A stretch of 33,889 bases of DNA from an uncultured Bacilli bacterium (GCA_947589515.1 CANQBE010000011.1:1-33889), one strand, 5' to 3'; positions 1 through 9,965 are shown, numbered from the stretch's first letter. The notes: generated by a model not told the origin, from the letters alone. A program made the numbers and translations.

Positions 1-9
1 AATTGTTTT

Positions 10-49
10 GGAGTGACTTAATTGTCACTCCTTTAATATTTTTTATTAT
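10..49 (+). terminator. hairpin with T-rich tail
   Basis: GGAGTGAC (10-17) and GTCACTCC (24-31) form an 8-bp perfect stem with a 6-nt loop. A T-rich tract follows on the plus strand (32-49), so it looks like an intrinsic terminator for a plus-strand gene lying left of the window. It would also form a hairpin in read-through RNA from the ribosomal operon on the minus strand, but without a U tail. Confidence 0.5.
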
Positions 50-51
50 TC

Positions 52-77
52 TTTATAAGGAGAAAATTCCTTATAAA
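52..77. repeat. inverted repeat downstream of rplQ
   Basis: TTTATAAGGA (52-61) and TCCTTATAAA (68-77) form a perfect 10-bp stem with a 6-nt loop. On the minus strand the T-run lies before the stem, not after it, so it is not a textbook terminator for rplQ. It may serve as a 3' end stabiliser of the superoperon mRNA. Confidence 0.4.
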
Positions 78-109
78 AAAAAAAGAACTATATCAATAGT
101 CCCTTTTCC

Positions 110-454
110 CTATTTTACTAATTCTAAAATAACCATTAAGGCATCGTCGCCTTTTCTTTCAGTTGTTTTTAAAATTCTAGTATATCCACCATTACGATCT
201 TTATAACGTGGTGCTAATTCATTAAATATTTTTTTAACAGCTTCTGTATCATTATGAAGGAAAGCAAGAGCTTGTCTTCTTGATACTAGACTTCCATTTT
301 TTCCATAAGTAATCATTTTATCAACAAATTTACGAACTTCTTTTGCTCTTGTTTCTGTTGTAGTGATTTCTTCATTCATGATAACATCTTTTACTTGATT
401 AGCAAGTAAACTTCTTCTATGTTTATTATCACGACCTAATTTTCTATATGCCAT
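110..454 (-). CDS. rplQ: 50S ribosomal protein L17
   Basis: Bacterial L17 of 114 aa, the usual length. The N-terminus [20 protein letters not shown] is characteristic, as is the conserved segment with [14 protein letters not shown] and the [14 protein letters not shown] motif near the C-terminus. L17 binds 23S rRNA near the base of the polypeptide exit tunnel. It is the last gene of the superoperon, 18 nt after rpoA, with AAGGAGGATC ahead of its ATG. Only hairpin-containing sequence lies between it and the window edge. Identity is certain. Confidence 0.97.
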   Translation of the reverse strand: MAYRKLGRDNKHRRSLLANQVKDVIMNEEITTTETRAKEVRKFVDKMITYGKNGSLVSRRQALAFLHNDTEAVKKIFNELAPRYKDRNGGYTRILKTTERKGDDALMVILELVK

Positions 455-472
455 CTTGATCCTCCTTACTTA

Positions 473-1423
473 TTAATCTTCATCACGAAGTACTAATCCT
501 AAATCTCTTACTTTGTCTAATACTTCTTTTAATGATTTCTTACCTAAGTTACGAATCTTCATCATATCTGATTCTGATTTGTTAACAAGGTCTTGTAATG
601 TATGAATTCCAGCACGTTTTAAACAATTATAAGCACGGACTGAAAAATCTAAATCTTCAATTGTAGTTTCTAATGCTTTTACTTTTGGATCTTCTGTCTT
701 CTCAATCATAATTCCACTCATATCAGCAATACTACTTAAATCTGTTAAAATTTCAAAATGTTCGATTAAAATACGAGATGCTAAGGCAACTGCTTCTTCG
801 GGTCTCATAGAACCATTTGTCCATACACTAAGAACTAATTTATCATAATTTTCATTTTGTCCAACACGAGCAGGTTCTACTTCATAAGCAACTCTTTCAA
901 TAGGAGAATATAAAGAGTCAATTGCGATAGTGCCAACTTTTTTATCAGCTAATAATTTCTTATTATCATCGCTTCTAACATAACCTCTACCATTTCCTAC
1001 TGTCATTTCCATAATTAATTTTCCACCCTTAGATAAAGTAGCAATCTCTTTATCAGGATTTAAAATTTCGATATCACTATCATGTTCGATATCCCCAGCA
1101 GTAACAACACCTTCATTAGTAGCATTTAAACGAATGACTTTTTCTTCCTCAGAGTGATTCTTAATAACGATTCCCTTTAAGTTTAATACGATTAAAGCTA
1201 CATCTTCTCTAACACCATCAATTGTTTGGAATTCATGAGAAACACCATCGATTTTTACACTGGTAATAGCACTTCCAGGTAAACTAGATAACATTACTCT
1301 TCTTAAAGCATTTCCTAAAGTAGTTCCGAATCCTCTTTCTAATGGTTCAAGTTCAAATTTTCCATAGAAATTACTTTCTACATTTTCTACTATTTTATAT
1401 ACTGGTTTTTCAAATTGTAACAT
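473..1423 (-). CDS. rpoA: DNA-directed RNA polymerase subunit alpha
   Basis: RNA polymerase alpha, 316 aa, normal length. The N-terminal domain (about residues 1-230) holds the assembly region with [21 protein letters not shown]. After a linker the C-terminal domain (about 248-316) has the helix-hairpin-helix segment [19 protein letters not shown] and [15 protein letters not shown], which contacts UP elements and activators. It sits between rpsK (22 nt upstream) and rplQ, the standard alpha-operon position, so polymerase and ribosome components are made from one transcript. No unusual residues were noticed. Confidence 0.98.
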   Translation of the reverse strand: MLQFEKPVYKIVENVESNFYGKFELEPLERGFGTTLGNALRRVMLSSLPGSAITSVKIDGVSHEFQTIDGVREDVALIVLNLKGIVIKNHSEEEKVIRLNATNEGVVTAGDIEHDSDIEILNPDKEIATLSKGGKLIMEMTVGNGRGYVRSDDNKKLLADKKVGTIAIDSLYSPIERVAYEVEPARVGQNENYDKLVLSVWTNGSMRPEEAVALASRILIEHFEILTDLSSIADMSGIMIEKTEDPKVKALETTIEDLDFSVRAYNCLKRAGIHTLQDLVNKSESDMMKIRNLGKKSLKEVLDKVRDLGLVLRDED

Positions 1424-1445
1424 GAAACTAACCTCCTTATATTAA

Positions 1446-1829
1446 TTACCCACGAGGGCGTTTTGGTGGACGACATCCATTATGTGGAATTGGAGTTACA
1501 TCTGAAATAGCTGTTACTTCTAATCCAGCAGTTTGTAATGAACGAATTGCGGTTTCACGTCCTGGTCCCATACCTTTTACTTCTACTTCAACTTTACGCA
1601 TTCCCATGTCATAAGCAGCTTTTCCAGCAGCTTCTGCTGACATACCAGCAGCAAATGGAGTAGATTTTTTACTTCCTTTGAATCCTATTGCTCCACTACA
1701 TGACCAACTGATTGCATTTCCTTCTTTATCAGTAATGGTTACGATTGTGTTATTAAATGTTGAATGAATATGAGCGATTCCTTCAGGTACATTCTTTTTA
1801 ACTTTTCTTTTTCTAGTTTTGTAAGCCAT
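1446..1829 (-). CDS. rpsK: 30S ribosomal protein S11
   Basis: S11 of 127 aa, with the hallmark [17 protein letters not shown] near the N-terminus, [15 protein letters not shown] in the second half and the basic C-terminal [13 protein letters not shown]11 sits on the 30S platform near the mRNA exit channel and contacts S7 and S18. It follows rpsM by 26 nt and has a GGAGG-type ribosome binding site. It is complete and ordinary. Confidence 0.97.
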   Translation of the reverse strand: MAYKTRKRKVKKNVPEGIAHIHSTFNNTIVTITDKEGNAISWSCSGAIGFKGSKKSTPFAAGMSAEAAGKAAYDMGMRKVEVEVKGMGPGRETAIRSLQTAGLEVTAISDVTPIPHNGCRPPKRPRG

Positions 1830-1855
1830 AGTCTATCCTCCTTTATTTCAATTTA

Positions 1856-2221
1856 TTACTTCTTCTTATTAGCAATTGTTTTTGGTTTACCTTTACGAGT
1901 ACGAGCATTTCTATTTGTTCTTTGTCCTCTTACTGGTAATCCTTTTTTATGCATTCTTCCTTGATAAGAATTAATTTCCATTTTAGTCTTGATGTTCATA
2001 TTTACTTCACGACGAAGATCTCCTTCCGTTAAGTATTTATTTACTTCATCACGAAGTCTTGTTTGTTCATCTTGATCTAAATCTTTAGCCTTCTTTGTTG
2101 GTTCTACATTTGCATCTTTACAAATAGTAAGTGCAAGTTTTCTTCCAATACCATAAATAGCTGTTAATGCAATGGAAATATGTTTATCATTAGGTAAATC
2201 AATTCCTTTAATACGTGCCAT
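1856..2221 (-). CDS. rpsM: 30S ribosomal protein S13
   Basis: S13 of 121 aa, starting [20 protein letters not shown] and including the YGIGRKLA helix-two-turn-helix region. It ends in a very basic tail ([19 protein letters not shown] and following) that reaches towards the P-site tRNA. S13 forms the 30S head with S19 and bridges to L5. It lies directly downstream of rpmJ, as in other Firmicutes. Confidence 0.97.
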   Translation of the reverse strand: MARIKGIDLPNDKHISIALTAIYGIGRKLALTICKDANVEPTKKAKDLDQDEQTRLRDEVNKYLTEGDLRREVNMNIKTKMEINSYQGRMHKKGLPVRGQRTNRNARTRKGKPKTIANKKK

Positions 2222-2239
2222 AAATACACCTCCTATATA

Positions 2240-2353
2240 TTATCCTTGTTTTTGTTTGTGTTTTGGATTTTCACAAATAACCATTACTTTACCTTTTCTT
2301 CTAATGATTCTACATTTAGAACACATTTTCTTTACTGATGGTTTTACTTTCAT
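2240..2353 (-). CDS. rpmJ: 50S ribosomal protein L36 (zinc-binding form)
   Basis: A 37-codon gene between infA and rpsM, with ATG at 2353 and TAA at 2240-2242. The product begins [20 protein letters not shown] and ends in NPKHKQKQG. It shows the zinc ligands C11, C14, C27 and H32 (C-X2-C-X12-C-X4-H), so this is the zinc-requiring paralogue. An AGGAGGGAATA ribosome binding site lies just upstream. Length, motif and position all match L36. Confidence 0.95.
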   Translation of the reverse strand: MKVKPSVKKMCSKCRIIRRKGKVMVICENPKHKQKQG

Positions 2354-2365
2354 TATTATTCCCTC

Positions 2366-2584
2366 CTACTTTCTATAGGTTATTCTCCCATGTTTTAAAT
2401 CATAAGGCGTTAACTCTATTGTTACGGTATCACCTGGTAGAATGCGAATGTAGTTCATTCGGATTTTACCAGAAACATGGGCCTCTACAATATGACCATT
2501 CTCAAGTTCTACTTTAAATTTTCCTCCTGGAATAATTTCTAGAACTTTTCCTTCTACTTCAATAATATCATCTTTTTTTGCCAT
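2366..2584 (-). CDS. infA: translation initiation factor IF-1
   Basis: IF-1 of 72 aa, a single S1-type OB fold. The conserved string [20 protein letters not shown] is followed by [14 protein letters not shown] and the C-terminal [15 protein letters not shown]. It binds the ribosomal A site during initiation with IF-2 and IF-3. It is 4 nt from the end of map and 12 nt before rpmJ, the usual Firmicutes order. Start codon and length fit the family exactly. Confidence 0.97.
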   Translation of the reverse strand: MAKKDDIIEVEGKVLEIIPGGKFKVELENGHIVEAHVSGKIRMNYIRILPGDTVTIELTPYDLKHGRITYRK

Positions 2585-2588
2585 TCTA

Positions 2589-3335
2589 TCACTCTCCCGT
2601 CAAAATTTGATAACCATCCTTTGTCACGACGACAGTATGTTCAAAGTGGGCAGATGGTAAGCCATCATCTGTTTTGATGGTCCAATCATTATCCATAAGA
2701 TAAATATCTTCTTCTCCTAAATTTAACATTGGTTCTACCGCAATTACCATTCCTTCTCTTAACAAAGGTCCAGTACCGCGTTTTCCATAGTTAGGAACTT
2801 CTGGATCTTCATGAACATTGGTTCCAACGCCATGACCAACCAATTCTTTGACAACACCTAGATGACAACTTTCTGCATATTCTTCGATTGCAGCACCAAT
2901 ATCACCAATACGATTACCAGGTTTGATTTGATCTAAACCAATAAATAGAGCCTTCTCGGTATCTTTTAAAAGTTGTTTCAAATCATCGCTAATTTCTCCT
3001 ACTGGATAAGTCCAAGCGGAATCCCCATGGTATCCTTTGTAACAAGCACCAATATCTATCGAAATAATATCACCATTTTTTAATTTTCTTTTTCCAGGAA
3101 TCCCATGCACCACTTCATCGTTGATACTAGCACAAATAGTTCCTGGAAATCCTTCATAACCTTTAAAGGAAGGAGTAGCATCTTGACTTCGAATAAAATC
3201 TTCTGCTAACTGATCTAATTCTTTGGTTGTGATTCCTTCTTTAATATATGGTTTTAAATATTGATGAGTACGGTAAACAATATTACCAGCCTGTTTCAAT
3301 AATTCAATTTCCCTTTGACTTTTTAAAGTAATCAT
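2589..3335 (-). CDS. map: methionine aminopeptidase, type I
   Basis: Removes the N-terminal methionine from nascent proteins. At 248 aa it is the type Ia length, with no N-terminal zinc-finger extension. The five metal ligands of the pita-bread fold can be read: D94 (SIDIGA), D105 (YHGDSAW), H168 (VGHGVG), E201 (AVEPML) and E232 (FEHTV). It is wedged with 4-nt gaps between adk and infA, so expression follows ribosome synthesis. Complete. Confidence 0.96.
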   Translation of the reverse strand: MITLKSQREIELLKQAGNIVYRTHQYLKPYIKEGITTKELDQLAEDFIRSQDATPSFKGYEGFPGTICASINDEVVHGIPGKRKLKNGDIISIDIGACYKGYHGDSAWTYPVGEISDDLKQLLKDTEKALFIGLDQIKPGNRIGDIGAAIEEYAESCHLGVVKELVGHGVGTNVHEDPEVPNYGKRGTGPLLREGMVIAVEPMLNLGEEDIYLMDNDWTIKTDDGLPSAHFEHTVVVTKDGYQILTGE

Positions 3336-3339
3336 CTCT

Positions 3340-3990
3340 TCATCTCTTTCCTAAGATCGATTCTATCTGATGAAAAATTTCTTCTTTCGTTAAATTTCCA
3401 TCTAATGAATACAACTTATTTTGTTTCTGATAGTAATCAATTAATGGTTTCGTCTGTTTTAAATACTCTTGATAACGAATTTGAAAGGTTTCTAAGTTAT
3501 CATCTTGTCTTTGAAATAAATTACTTCCACATTGATCACAAATAGAATCAATCTTTGGTTTTAACGGGTCTATATGGATATTGTAGACTTTCCCGCAACT
3601 TTTACATAATCTACGACCAGTAATTCTATTTCGTAGTGTTATTTCATCTACATCTAATAAAAATACATAGTCAACTTGATTATTTCTTTTTTCTAATATC
3701 TCATCAAGTTTCTCTGCCTGATAGATATTTCTTGGAAAGCCATCTAATAATAAATGAACATCACTTAGTTGTTCTAAATAGCGATTTAGTACTTCTAATA
3801 CAATATCATCACTTACTAGATTACCACTTTCCATAATTTTTCTTAAGTTTCTACCAAAATCACTTTCTTCTTGCGAAGCATCTCTTAACAAATTACCAGT
3901 AGAGATATGATGAAAATGGTAAGTTTCTTTTAATAATTCTGCTTGGGTTCCTTTTCCCGCTCCCGGTGGGGCAAGTAAAATAATATTCAT
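3340..3990 (-). CDS. adk: adenylate kinase (zinc LID type)
   Basis: Interconverts ATP plus AMP and two ADP. At 216 aa it is a long-form enzyme. The P-loop is at residues 7-15 (APPGAGKGT), followed by the AMP-binding DGFPRN segment and the LID domain. The LID carries four cysteines, C129, C132, C151 and C154, the structural zinc site typical of Gram-positives. Oddly, the first P-loop position is Ala where most Adk have Gly. Its ATG shares one base with the secY stop (TAATG), so translation is probably coupled. Confidence 0.96.
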   Translation of the reverse strand: MNIILLAPPGAGKGTQAELLKETYHFHHISTGNLLRDASQEESDFGRNLRKIMESGNLVSDDIVLEVLNRYLEQLSDVHLLLDGFPRNIYQAEKLDEILEKRNNQVDYVFLLDVDEITLRNRITGRRLCKSCGKVYNIHIDPLKPKIDSICDQCGSNLFQRQDDNLETFQIRYQEYLKQTKPLIDYYQKQNKLYSLDGNLTKEEIFHQIESILGKR

Positions 3991-5267
3991 TATCTTCTCC
4001 TATAGCTTTTTCGATAACTACGAGTAACTAAACTACCTTCTAATTGTTTATAAGTTTCTAGTGCAACACCAACGACAATCAATAATCCAGTTCCACCAAT
4101 AGTTACTTGATTAGATAAGCTGATTCCTGCATGATTCACAATTGCTGTAAATAAAATAGGAAGTCCAGCAATGATAATTAAGAAGATAGAACCAACGACT
4201 GTCAATCTAGATAATACTTTTGATACATAATTTTCTGTTTCTTTTCCAGGTCTAATTGCTGGAATGAATCCACCATTCTGTTGTAAGTTTTTAGCTAATT
4301 CTTCAGGTCTGATTTGGATAAAAGTATAAAAATATCCAAAGAAGAAAATTAAGAAAATATAAATGATAAATCCAACCGGCGTATTATAAGTTAAATAATG
4401 ATTACAGAAATTAATGAATCCTGCCTTTTTCGTAAATTGTGCAATTGTTGCTGGAATCATTAAGAAACTAGATGCAAAGATAACAGGTACTACCCCAGCA
4501 GAGTTAATTTTAATTGGCATATAAGATTGATTATTTCCATATGCACTAGTTGACTTATTGGCATATTGAATAGGAATTTTACGATCTGCTTCTTGTACCC
4601 AAATTACACCAATAATAATTAAGAAATATACAATCACAAATACTACAAATAATAGAATACCTAACCATAAATCTAATCCTGAATTTAAGATTAAACCTTG
4701 GAATGCTAATACAAACATTGTAGGAAGTTCTTTAATGATACCAGCCATAATAATTAAACTCATACCATTTCCAATTCCCTTTTGAGTAATTTGGTCTCCT
4801 AACCATAATGTAAAAGCAGTACCAGCTGTTAGAATCGTTGCGATATATAAATGTTCTATCGCACTTGCTGCATTAAAGAATACAAACGAAAATGCAAATC
4901 CTTCAATGAAAGCAAAGATAATTCCCATATAACGAGTAATTTGATTAATTTTTTGTCTTCCAACAGGTCCTTCTTTATTTAATTCACTAAAGTAAGGAAT
5001 AATATCCAATTGTAGTAATTGCATAATAATGGATGCTGTGATATAAGGCATAACCCCTAAGGCAAAGATTGAGAAATTCTTTAACGAACCTCCACCCATA
5101 GCATTCATTAATTCTAGAAATCCTAGATTGCTTGTTATTTCATCTGTTCCTGGAACACGAATAGATGTTCCAATGACGAAGATCATTAATGCACCGAGCG
5201 TAAATAAAATTCTTTTTCTTAAATCTTTATTTGTTGGTGCAAATAATTGTTTCATAGTATGAAACAC
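3990..5267 (-). CDS. secY: protein translocase subunit SecY
   Basis: Channel subunit of the SecYEG translocon, 425 aa with ten hydrophobic segments. Recognisable parts are the RVPGTDE region after TM1, the plug and TM2 region with LGVMPYITASIIMQLLQL, the cytoplasmic loop with NKEGPVGRQKINQITRY, and GFIPAIRPGKETENYV before TM9. The start is GTG at 5267. The rplO 3' end supplies GAGGTGAT about 5 nt before it, and the N-terminus FHTMKQLF matches the family; the internal ATG at 5255 lies too far from that site. It overlaps adk by one base. Confidence 0.96.
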   Translation of the reverse strand: MFHTMKQLFAPTNKDLRKRILFTLGALMIFVIGTSIRVPGTDEITSNLGFLELMNAMGGGSLKNFSIFALGVMPYITASIIMQLLQLDIIPYFSELNKEGPVGRQKINQITRYMGIIFAFIEGFAFSFVFFNAASAIEHLYIATILTAGTAFTLWLGDQITQKGIGNGMSLIIMAGIIKELPTMFVLAFQGLILNSGLDLWLGILLFVVFVIVYFLIIIGVIWVQEADRKIPIQYANKSTSAYGNNQSYMPIKINSAGVVPVIFASSFLMIPATIAQFTKKAGFINFCNHYLTYNTPVGFIIYIFLIFFFGYFYTFIQIRPEELAKNLQQNGGFIPAIRPGKETENYVSKVLSRLTVVGSIFLIIIAGLPILFTAIVNHAGISLSNQVTIGGTGLLIVVGVALETYKQLEGSLVTRSYRKSYRRR

Positions 5268-5268
5268 A

Positions 5269-5712
5269 TTAGATCACCTCAGCTTTACTTCCGCTCTTTT
5301 CAATTTTTTCAATCGCACTAACTGAGAATTTATTAGCTTGAATTGTTAATTTCTTTTCTAAGTTTCCTTCTCCTAGTACTTTAATTCCATCTAAACCTTT
5401 TTTTACTAATCCTACTTCTTTTAGTAAAGCAGGAGTAACTACTGTATTATCATCAAATCTATTTAAATCACTTAAATTAATAATTGCATAAACTGTTTTA
5501 AATTCACTGTTTGAGAAACCTCTTTTTGGTAAACGTCTATATAAAGGTAATTGTCCACCTTCAAAAGTTGCTCCTTTTCCACTTCCACTACGTGCTTTTT
5601 GTCCTTTTTGTCCTTTTCCACTTGTTTTTCCTAAACCGCTACCTGGTCCACGACCAACTCTTTTTTTAGCTTGAGTTGCTCCTTCATTTGCTACTAATTC
5701 ATGTAATTTCAT
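5269..5712 (-). CDS. rplO: 50S ribosomal protein L15
   Basis: L15 of 147 aa, with the extended glycine- and basic-rich N-terminus [20 protein letters not shown] that threads into 23S rRNA, then [17 protein letters not shown]. Its ATG shares one base with the rpsE stop (TAATG). In most bacteria rpmD (L30) lies between these two genes; here no space is left for it. It ends 1 nt before the secY start and its 3' end carries the secY ribosome binding site. Confidence 0.97.
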   Translation of the reverse strand: MKLHELVANEGATQAKKRVGRGPGSGLGKTSGKGQKGQKARSGSGKGATFEGGQLPLYRRLPKRGFSNSEFKTVYAIINLSDLNRFDDNTVVTPALLKEVGLVKKGLDGIKVLGEGNLEKKLTIQANKFSVSAIEKIEKSGSKAEVI

Positions 5713-6221
5713 TATCCTAAAATCTCCTCTTCTTTTTTACCTCTAAGTTTTGCAACTTGTTCAATAGATTTTACAGATTTTAAAGCATTGATTGTAGCAG
5801 TAGCCATGTTTAGTTTAGTACGTGATCCAAGTGATTTAGATAAAATGTCTTTTACACCAGCAAGTTCTAATACAGCACGAACAGATCCACCAGCAATAAC
5901 TCCAGTACCAGCAGCAGCAGGTTTTAATAATACTTTAGCAGCACCATTGACACCAGTTACTTCATGCTGAATCGTTCTTCCATCAACTAAAGGTATTTTA
6001 ACGATACTTTTGTTAGCAGCTTGAATAGCTTTTTTAATTGCATCAGGTACTTCATTTGCTTTTCCAATACCTAATCCAACTTGACCTTTTCTATCCCCTA
6101 CAACAACACAAGCAGAGAATCTTCTTTGACGACCACCTTTGTTAACTTTAACAACAGATTTTACTTCGACAACTAACTCTTCGTATTGTTTTTGTTTAGG
6201 GTCATTGTTTTTATTTTGCAT
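5712..6221 (-). CDS. rpsE: 30S ribosomal protein S5
   Basis: S5 of 169 aa. The N-terminal double-stranded-RNA-binding part has [20 protein letters not shown], and the C-terminal half has the [20 protein letters not shown] motif. S5 lines the mRNA entry channel with S3 and S4 and affects decoding accuracy. It lies 13 nt after rplR and overlaps rplO by one base. Confidence 0.97.
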   Translation of the reverse strand: MQNKNNDPKQKQYEELVVEVKSVVKVNKGGRQRRFSACVVVGDRKGQVGLGIGKANEVPDAIKKAIQAANKSIVKIPLVDGRTIQHEVTGVNGAAKVLLKPAAAGTGVIAGGSVRAVLELAGVKDILSKSLGSRTKLNMATATINALKSVKSIEQVAKLRGKKEEEILG

Positions 6222-6234
6222 AAATACCCTCCTA

Positions 6235-6591
6235 TTAGAATTCTAATCCATTTTCACGTGCAGCAGTTGCTAAAGCTTCTACACGTCCATGATAAAGGTA
6301 TCCACCTCTATCGAATACTACTTTGGTAATTTTAGCTTTTTTAGCTTCTTCAGCAATCTTCTTTCCTACAGCAGTAGCTGCTTCGATATTACCTCCATTT
6401 TTAAGTTTTAAACTTAAAGATGAAGCACTAGCTAAAGTTACACCATTTTCATCATCAATAATTTGACAACTAATATTTTTATTTGATCTAAATACGCATA
6501 ATCTAGGTACTTCAGTAGTTCCAAATATTTTAGAACGTACTCTTTCATGTCTCATGATACGCATTTGATTACGAGATACTTTATTAATCAT
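6235..6591 (-). CDS. rplR: 50S ribosomal protein L18
   Basis: L18 of 118 aa, a 5S rRNA-binding protein of the central protuberance. The motif [19 protein letters not shown] near the N-terminus and [18 protein letters not shown] followed by AAREN-GLEF at the C-terminus are diagnostic. It is located between rplF and rpsE, as in other bacteria, and preceded by an AAGGAGG-type site. Complete. Confidence 0.97.
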   Translation of the reverse strand: MINKVSRNQMRIMRHERVRSKIFGTTEVPRLCVFRSNKNISCQIIDDENGVTLASASSLSLKLKNGGNIEAATAVGKKIAEEAKKAKITKVVFDRGGYLYHGRVEALATAARENGLEF

Positions 6592-6617
6592 AAGTAAATC
6601 CTCCTTCTACTTATTTA

Positions 6618-7154
6618 TTAAGCAGCCTTCTTTCCTTCCTTACGACGAACATATTCATCTTTATAACGAATACCTTTTCCTTTATATGGTTCAGGTTCTC
6701 TTACGCTTCTAATTTCAGCTGCAAATTTACCAACTAATACTTTATCGATTCCTTTTACATTAATCTCTGTATTAGAAATTAATTCTACAGATAATCCTGT
6801 TGGTATTGTAAGTTCTACTGGATGAGAATATCCAGCATTGATTACTAATGTATTACCTCTTACATTGAAACGATAACCTACACCAATAATCTCTAATCCT
6901 TTTGTAAAACCTTGTGTTACACCCTCAATCATATTGTGGATGTTAGCATTGGTTGTTCCATGCATCGCTTTTGTAGCTTTTTCATCATCTGGACGAGTAA
7001 CAACGATTGTATTTTCATTAATTGCTACTTCGATTCCTTTCACTAATTCTAATGATAATTCTCCCTTTGGTCCTTTTACTGTAACTTGATTATTTTCATT
7101 AGTTACACTAACACCAGCAGGTACTACAATTTTTCTATTACCAATACGGCTCAT
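6618..7154 (-). CDS. rplF: 50S ribosomal protein L6
   Basis: L6 of 178 aa, with two tandem copies of the L6 fold. The start MSRIGNRKIVVPAGVSV is typical. The second domain contains GYSHPVEL and the C-terminal EPYKGKGIRYKDEYVRRKEG, which contacts the sarcin-ricin region near the elongation-factor site. Spaced 26 nt from both neighbours rpsH and rplR. Nothing unusual. Confidence 0.97.
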   Translation of the reverse strand: MSRIGNRKIVVPAGVSVTNENNQVTVKGPKGELSLELVKGIEVAINENTIVVTRPDDEKATKAMHGTTNANIHNMIEGVTQGFTKGLEIIGVGYRFNVRGNTLVINAGYSHPVELTIPTGLSVELISNTEINVKGIDKVLVGKFAAEIRSVREPEPYKGKGIRYKDEYVRRKEGKKAA

Positions 7155-7180
7155 ACTTGCACCTCCTTATATAATGTTTT

Positions 7181-7582
7181 TTACCAAATATAAGCTAAAA
7201 CTTCTCCACCTAAACCTTGTTTTCTTGCTTCTTTATCTGTCATAATTCCGTTTGAAGTTGAAATGATAGCGATTCCTAATCCATTTAATACTTTAGGCAC
7301 TTCATTAGCCTTAGCATAAACTCTTAGTCCTGGTTTAGAGATACGTTTTAATCCAGTGATAACTCTTTCTTTCTTTTCTCCATATTTTAAAGTGATTAGA
7401 ATCATTCCTTGAACTTTTTCATCTAATACTTTATAGTCCTTAATAAATCCTTCTTCTTTTAAAATTCTTGCAAGTTCTAATTTTAGTTTAGAAGCAGGTA
7501 CTTTAACTTCAGTATAACGCATACTATTTGCATTACGAATGCGTGTTAACATGTCTGCGATTGTATCTGTAACTACAGCCAT
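7181..7582 (-). CDS. rpsH: 30S ribosomal protein S8
   Basis: S8 of 133 aa, starting [19 protein letters not shown], with the C-terminal RNA-binding segment [20 protein letters not shown] and a final LAYIW. S8 binds helix 21 of 16S rRNA, and in E. coli it is the repressor of the spc operon. I did not identify a matching target hairpin here. It is flanked by rpsN and rplF. Confidence 0.97.
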   Translation of the reverse strand: MAVVTDTIADMLTRIRNANSMRYTEVKVPASKLKLELARILKEEGFIKDYKVLDEKVQGMILITLKYGEKKERVITGLKRISKPGLRVYAKANEVPKVLNGLGIAIISTSNGIMTDKEARKQGLGGEVLAYIW

Positions 7583-7604
7583 AATAAATCCTCCTTCCTA
7601 AGTC

Positions 7605-7790
7605 CTACCAGCTTGATTTTTTAACACCTGGTATTTGTCCTTTGCTTGCTAATTCTCTAAAACAAATACGGCAAATTCCAAATTTACTCATTACTGCATG
7701 AGGTCTTCCACATCTTTCGCAACGAGTATATTCACGAACTTTAAATTTTTGTTTACGATTAGCTTTTACGATCATACTTTTCTTTGCCAT
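7605..7790 (-). CDS. rpsN: 30S ribosomal protein S14, type Z
   Basis: The short zinc-binding form of S14 (61 aa). Cysteines C24, C27, C40 and C43 form the zinc knuckle in CERCGRPH and CRICF. The C-terminus [18 protein letters not shown] is typical. It occupies the normal spc position between rplE and rpsH. No zinc-independent paralogue is visible in this window. Confidence 0.97.
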   Translation of the reverse strand: MAKKSMIVKANRKQKFKVREYTRCERCGRPHAVMSKFGICRICFRELASKGQIPGVKKSSW

Positions 7791-7802
7791 AATATCCTCC
7801 TA

Positions 7803-8342
7803 TTACTTTCTAAAAGGAATTCCAAGTTCATTTAATAAGTCAAATGCTTCTTCGTTAGATTTAGCAGTGGTAACGAATACGATATCCATACCACGAACTT
7901 TTACAACATCATCATAATTGATTTCTGAGAAGATTAATTGTTCTTTAATTCCTAATGTATAATTTCCTCTTCCATCAAATGCTTTAGAAGAAACACCTCT
8001 AAAGTCCCTAACACGAGGAAGGGCAATAGAGATTAATTTATCCATAAAGTTATACATAGCTTCACCACGTAAAGTAACTTTACATCCAATAGATTGACCT
8101 TCTCTTACTTTGAATCCAGCAATTGATTTTCTAGCTTTGGTAATAACTGGTTTTTGTCCAGCAATTACTTCTAGATCTTTTACTGCTGCTTCTAATAATT
8201 TAGAGTTTGATGTAGCATCTCCTACACCCATATTAATGACGATTTTTTCTAATTTTGGAACTTGCATGATTGACTTATAACCATGTTTTTCTTTTAAGCT
8301 TGGAACTACTTCTTTAAGATATTTTTCTTTTAGGCGGTTCAT
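7803..8342 (-). CDS. rplE: 50S ribosomal protein L5
   Basis: L5 of 179 aa, a 5S rRNA-binding protein of the central protuberance and part of the bridge to S13. Conserved strings include [16 protein letters not shown] near the N-terminus, [20 protein letters not shown] in the middle and [19 protein letters not shown] at the C-terminus. It is 18 nt after rplX. Length and sequence are ordinary. Confidence 0.97.
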   Translation of the reverse strand: MNRLKEKYLKEVVPSLKEKHGYKSIMQVPKLEKIVINMGVGDATSNSKLLEAAVKDLEVIAGQKPVITKARKSIAGFKVREGQSIGCKVTLRGEAMYNFMDKLISIALPRVRDFRGVSSKAFDGRGNYTLGIKEQLIFSEINYDDVVKVRGMDIVFVTTAKSNEEAFDLLNELGIPFRK

Positions 8343-8360
8343 AGATTACCCTCCTTCCAA

Positions 8361-8672
8361 CTAATCAATCTTTTCATTTGATTTTTTTGAAATTCTAATT
8401 TTTTTATTTGTTTTTTCATCTTTTGTATAACCGATTCTAGTTCTTTTCTTTGTCTTAGGGTCGATTAACATTACATTTGAAGCATGAATTGGTGCTTCCA
8501 CTTCAAGGATTCCACCAGTTTCTTGGCCATTTCCTTTTCTATGCTTTTTAACGATATGTACTCCTTCAACGATTACTTTATTTTCATCTCTTAGAGTCTT
8601 CGTAATTTTTCCTTCTTTTCCTTTACTAGATCCGGCTATTACTACAACTTTGTCTCCAACTTTAAGTTTCAT
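8361..8672 (-). CDS. rplX: 50S ribosomal protein L24
   Basis: L24 of 103 aa, with an N-terminal KOW motif ([20 protein letters not shown]) and the conserved [12 protein letters not shown] and [15 protein letters not shown]24 initiates 50S assembly and sits at the tunnel exit. It follows rplN by 11 nt. Complete. Confidence 0.97.
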   Translation of the reverse strand: MKLKVGDKVVVIAGSSKGKEGKITKTLRDENKVIVEGVHIVKKHRKGNGQETGGILEVEAPIHASNVMLIDPKTKKRTRIGYTKDEKTNKKIRISKKSNEKID

Positions 8673-8683
8673 AATATCCTCCT

Positions 8684-9052
8684 TTATAGCACTTCTTTAG
8701 CTAAAGATACTATTTTCATGAAATCTTTGTCACGTAATTCACGTGCTACTGGTCCAAAGATACGAGTTCCAACAGGACTCTTATCCTCTCTTATAATTAC
8801 GCAAGCATTATCATCAAACTTAATATAACTTCCATCATCACGACGAAGACCTTGTTTGCTTCTTACGATAACTGCTTTCACAACTTTTCCTTTTTGTACA
8901 GTTCCATTAGGTGTGGCATCTTTAATAGTACCAACAACTATGTCACCGATATTACCAGTTTTTACTTTGCTTCCACCAAGTACACGAATCACTAATAAAG
9001 TTTTTGCACCTGAATTGTCAGCAACTTTTAAACGGCTTTCTTGTTGTAACAT
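8684..9052 (-). CDS. rplN: 50S ribosomal protein L14
   Basis: L14 of 122 aa, the most conserved of the set. It starts [20 protein letters not shown] and contains [20 protein letters not shown] and [20 protein letters not shown]. It lies at the subunit interface, binding helix 14 of 23S rRNA, and is also the site where the RsfS silencing factor binds. It lies 26 nt after rpsQ. Confidence 0.97.
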   Translation of the reverse strand: MLQQESRLKVADNSGAKTLLVIRVLGGSKVKTGNIGDIVVGTIKDATPNGTVQKGKVVKAVIVRSKQGLRRDDGSYIKFDDNACVIIREDKSPVGTRIFGPVARELRDKDFMKIVSLAKEVL

Positions 9053-9078
9053 AAATTATTTCCTCCTTCACCTAAGAG

Positions 9079-9336
9079 TTATAGAATAACTGCTTCTTTT
9101 ACGATTTCTGCTAAATAGAAGTGTTTTGTTTTAGAAATTGGTTTTGTTTCAACAATTCTAACAGTATCTCCTACTTTTGCTTTGTTTGTTTCATCATGAA
9201 CTGCATATTTCTTAGATGATCTAACTCTTTTTCCATATTTTGGGTGTTTTTTATAAGTTTCTACTTTAACAGTAATCGTCTTGTTATTGCAAGCACTAAC
9301 TACTGTACCAACCAATTCTTTTTTGATTTTTTCCAT
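9079..9336 (-). CDS. rpsQ: 30S ribosomal protein S17
   Basis: S17 of 85 aa, a small OB-fold primary 16S-binding protein. Recognised by the [20 protein letters not shown] start, [19 protein letters not shown] and the [18 protein letters not shown] signature. It is 2 nt after rpmC, so translation is likely coupled. Confidence 0.97.
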   Translation of the reverse strand: MEKIKKELVGTVVSACNNKTITVKVETYKKHPKYGKRVRSSKKYAVHDETNKAKVGDTVRIVETKPISKTKHFYLAEIVKEAVIL

Positions 9337-9338
9337 TG

Positions 9339-9542
9339 TTACTTAACCTCCCCATTAAGTTCACGTTCACGTAATACTGTTTTAAAACGTGCAACATCGT
9401 GTCTTAATTCTCTAATTCTTGAAGGTTTTTCTAAATTTCCAGTTGCTTGTTGAAAACGTAGATTGAATAATTCTTCTTTATTTTCTTTAATCTTAGCAAC
9501 AATTTGTTCAGTGGTTAGTTCTCTAATTTCTTTAACCTTCAT
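9339..9542 (-). CDS. rpmC: 50S ribosomal protein L29
   Basis: L29 of 67 aa, a two-helix coiled hairpin with [20 protein letters not shown] and [20 protein letters not shown]. It lies at the tunnel exit beside L23, near the SRP and trigger-factor docking site. Its start lies inside the 3' end of rplP, an 11-nt overlap, which implies coupled translation. Confidence 0.96.
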   Translation of the reverse strand: MKVKEIRELTTEQIVAKIKENKEELFNLRFQQATGNLEKPSRIRELRHDVARFKTVLRERELNGEVK

Positions 9543-9963
9543 TTATTTCACCACCATTTTCTTTTTTAACAAACTTCGTTTGAATTGGTAATTTGTGAGA
9601 AGCAAGTCTTAATGCTTCACGAGCAGTTGCTTCATCTACACCAGCAATTTCAAACATAATTTTTCCTTCTTTTACTACTGCTACCCAAGCTTCAACGTTA
9701 CCTTTACCTTTTCCTTGACGAGTACCAATAGGTTTCTTTGTTAAAGGCATATGTGGGAAAATATTAATCCATACTTTTCCACCACGCTTCATATAACGTG
9801 TCATAGCAACACGAGCTGCTTCGATTTGATTTGATGTAATCCAAGCACCTTCCTTTGCCATAAGTCCATAATCACCTTTATCTAAAGTTGTATTTCCTTT
9901 TGCATGACCTTCGTAAGGTAATCTATGAACACGACGGAATTTTGTTCTTGATGGAATTAACAT
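9532..9963 (-). CDS. rplP: 50S ribosomal protein L16
   Basis: L16 of 143 aa, starting [20 protein letters not shown] and containing the conserved [17 protein letters not shown] and [20 protein letters not shown] segments. L16 organises the A-site region of the 50S subunit. It is 2 nt after rpsC and overlaps rpmC by 11 nt. Confidence 0.97.
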   Translation of the reverse strand: MLIPSRTKFRRVHRLPYEGHAKGNTTLDKGDYGLMAKEGAWITSNQIEAARVAMTRYMKRGGKVWINIFPHMPLTKKPIGTRQGKGKGNVEAWVAVVKEGKIMFEIAGVDEATAREALRLASHKLPIQTKFVKKENGGEINEG

Positions 9964-9965
9964 AA

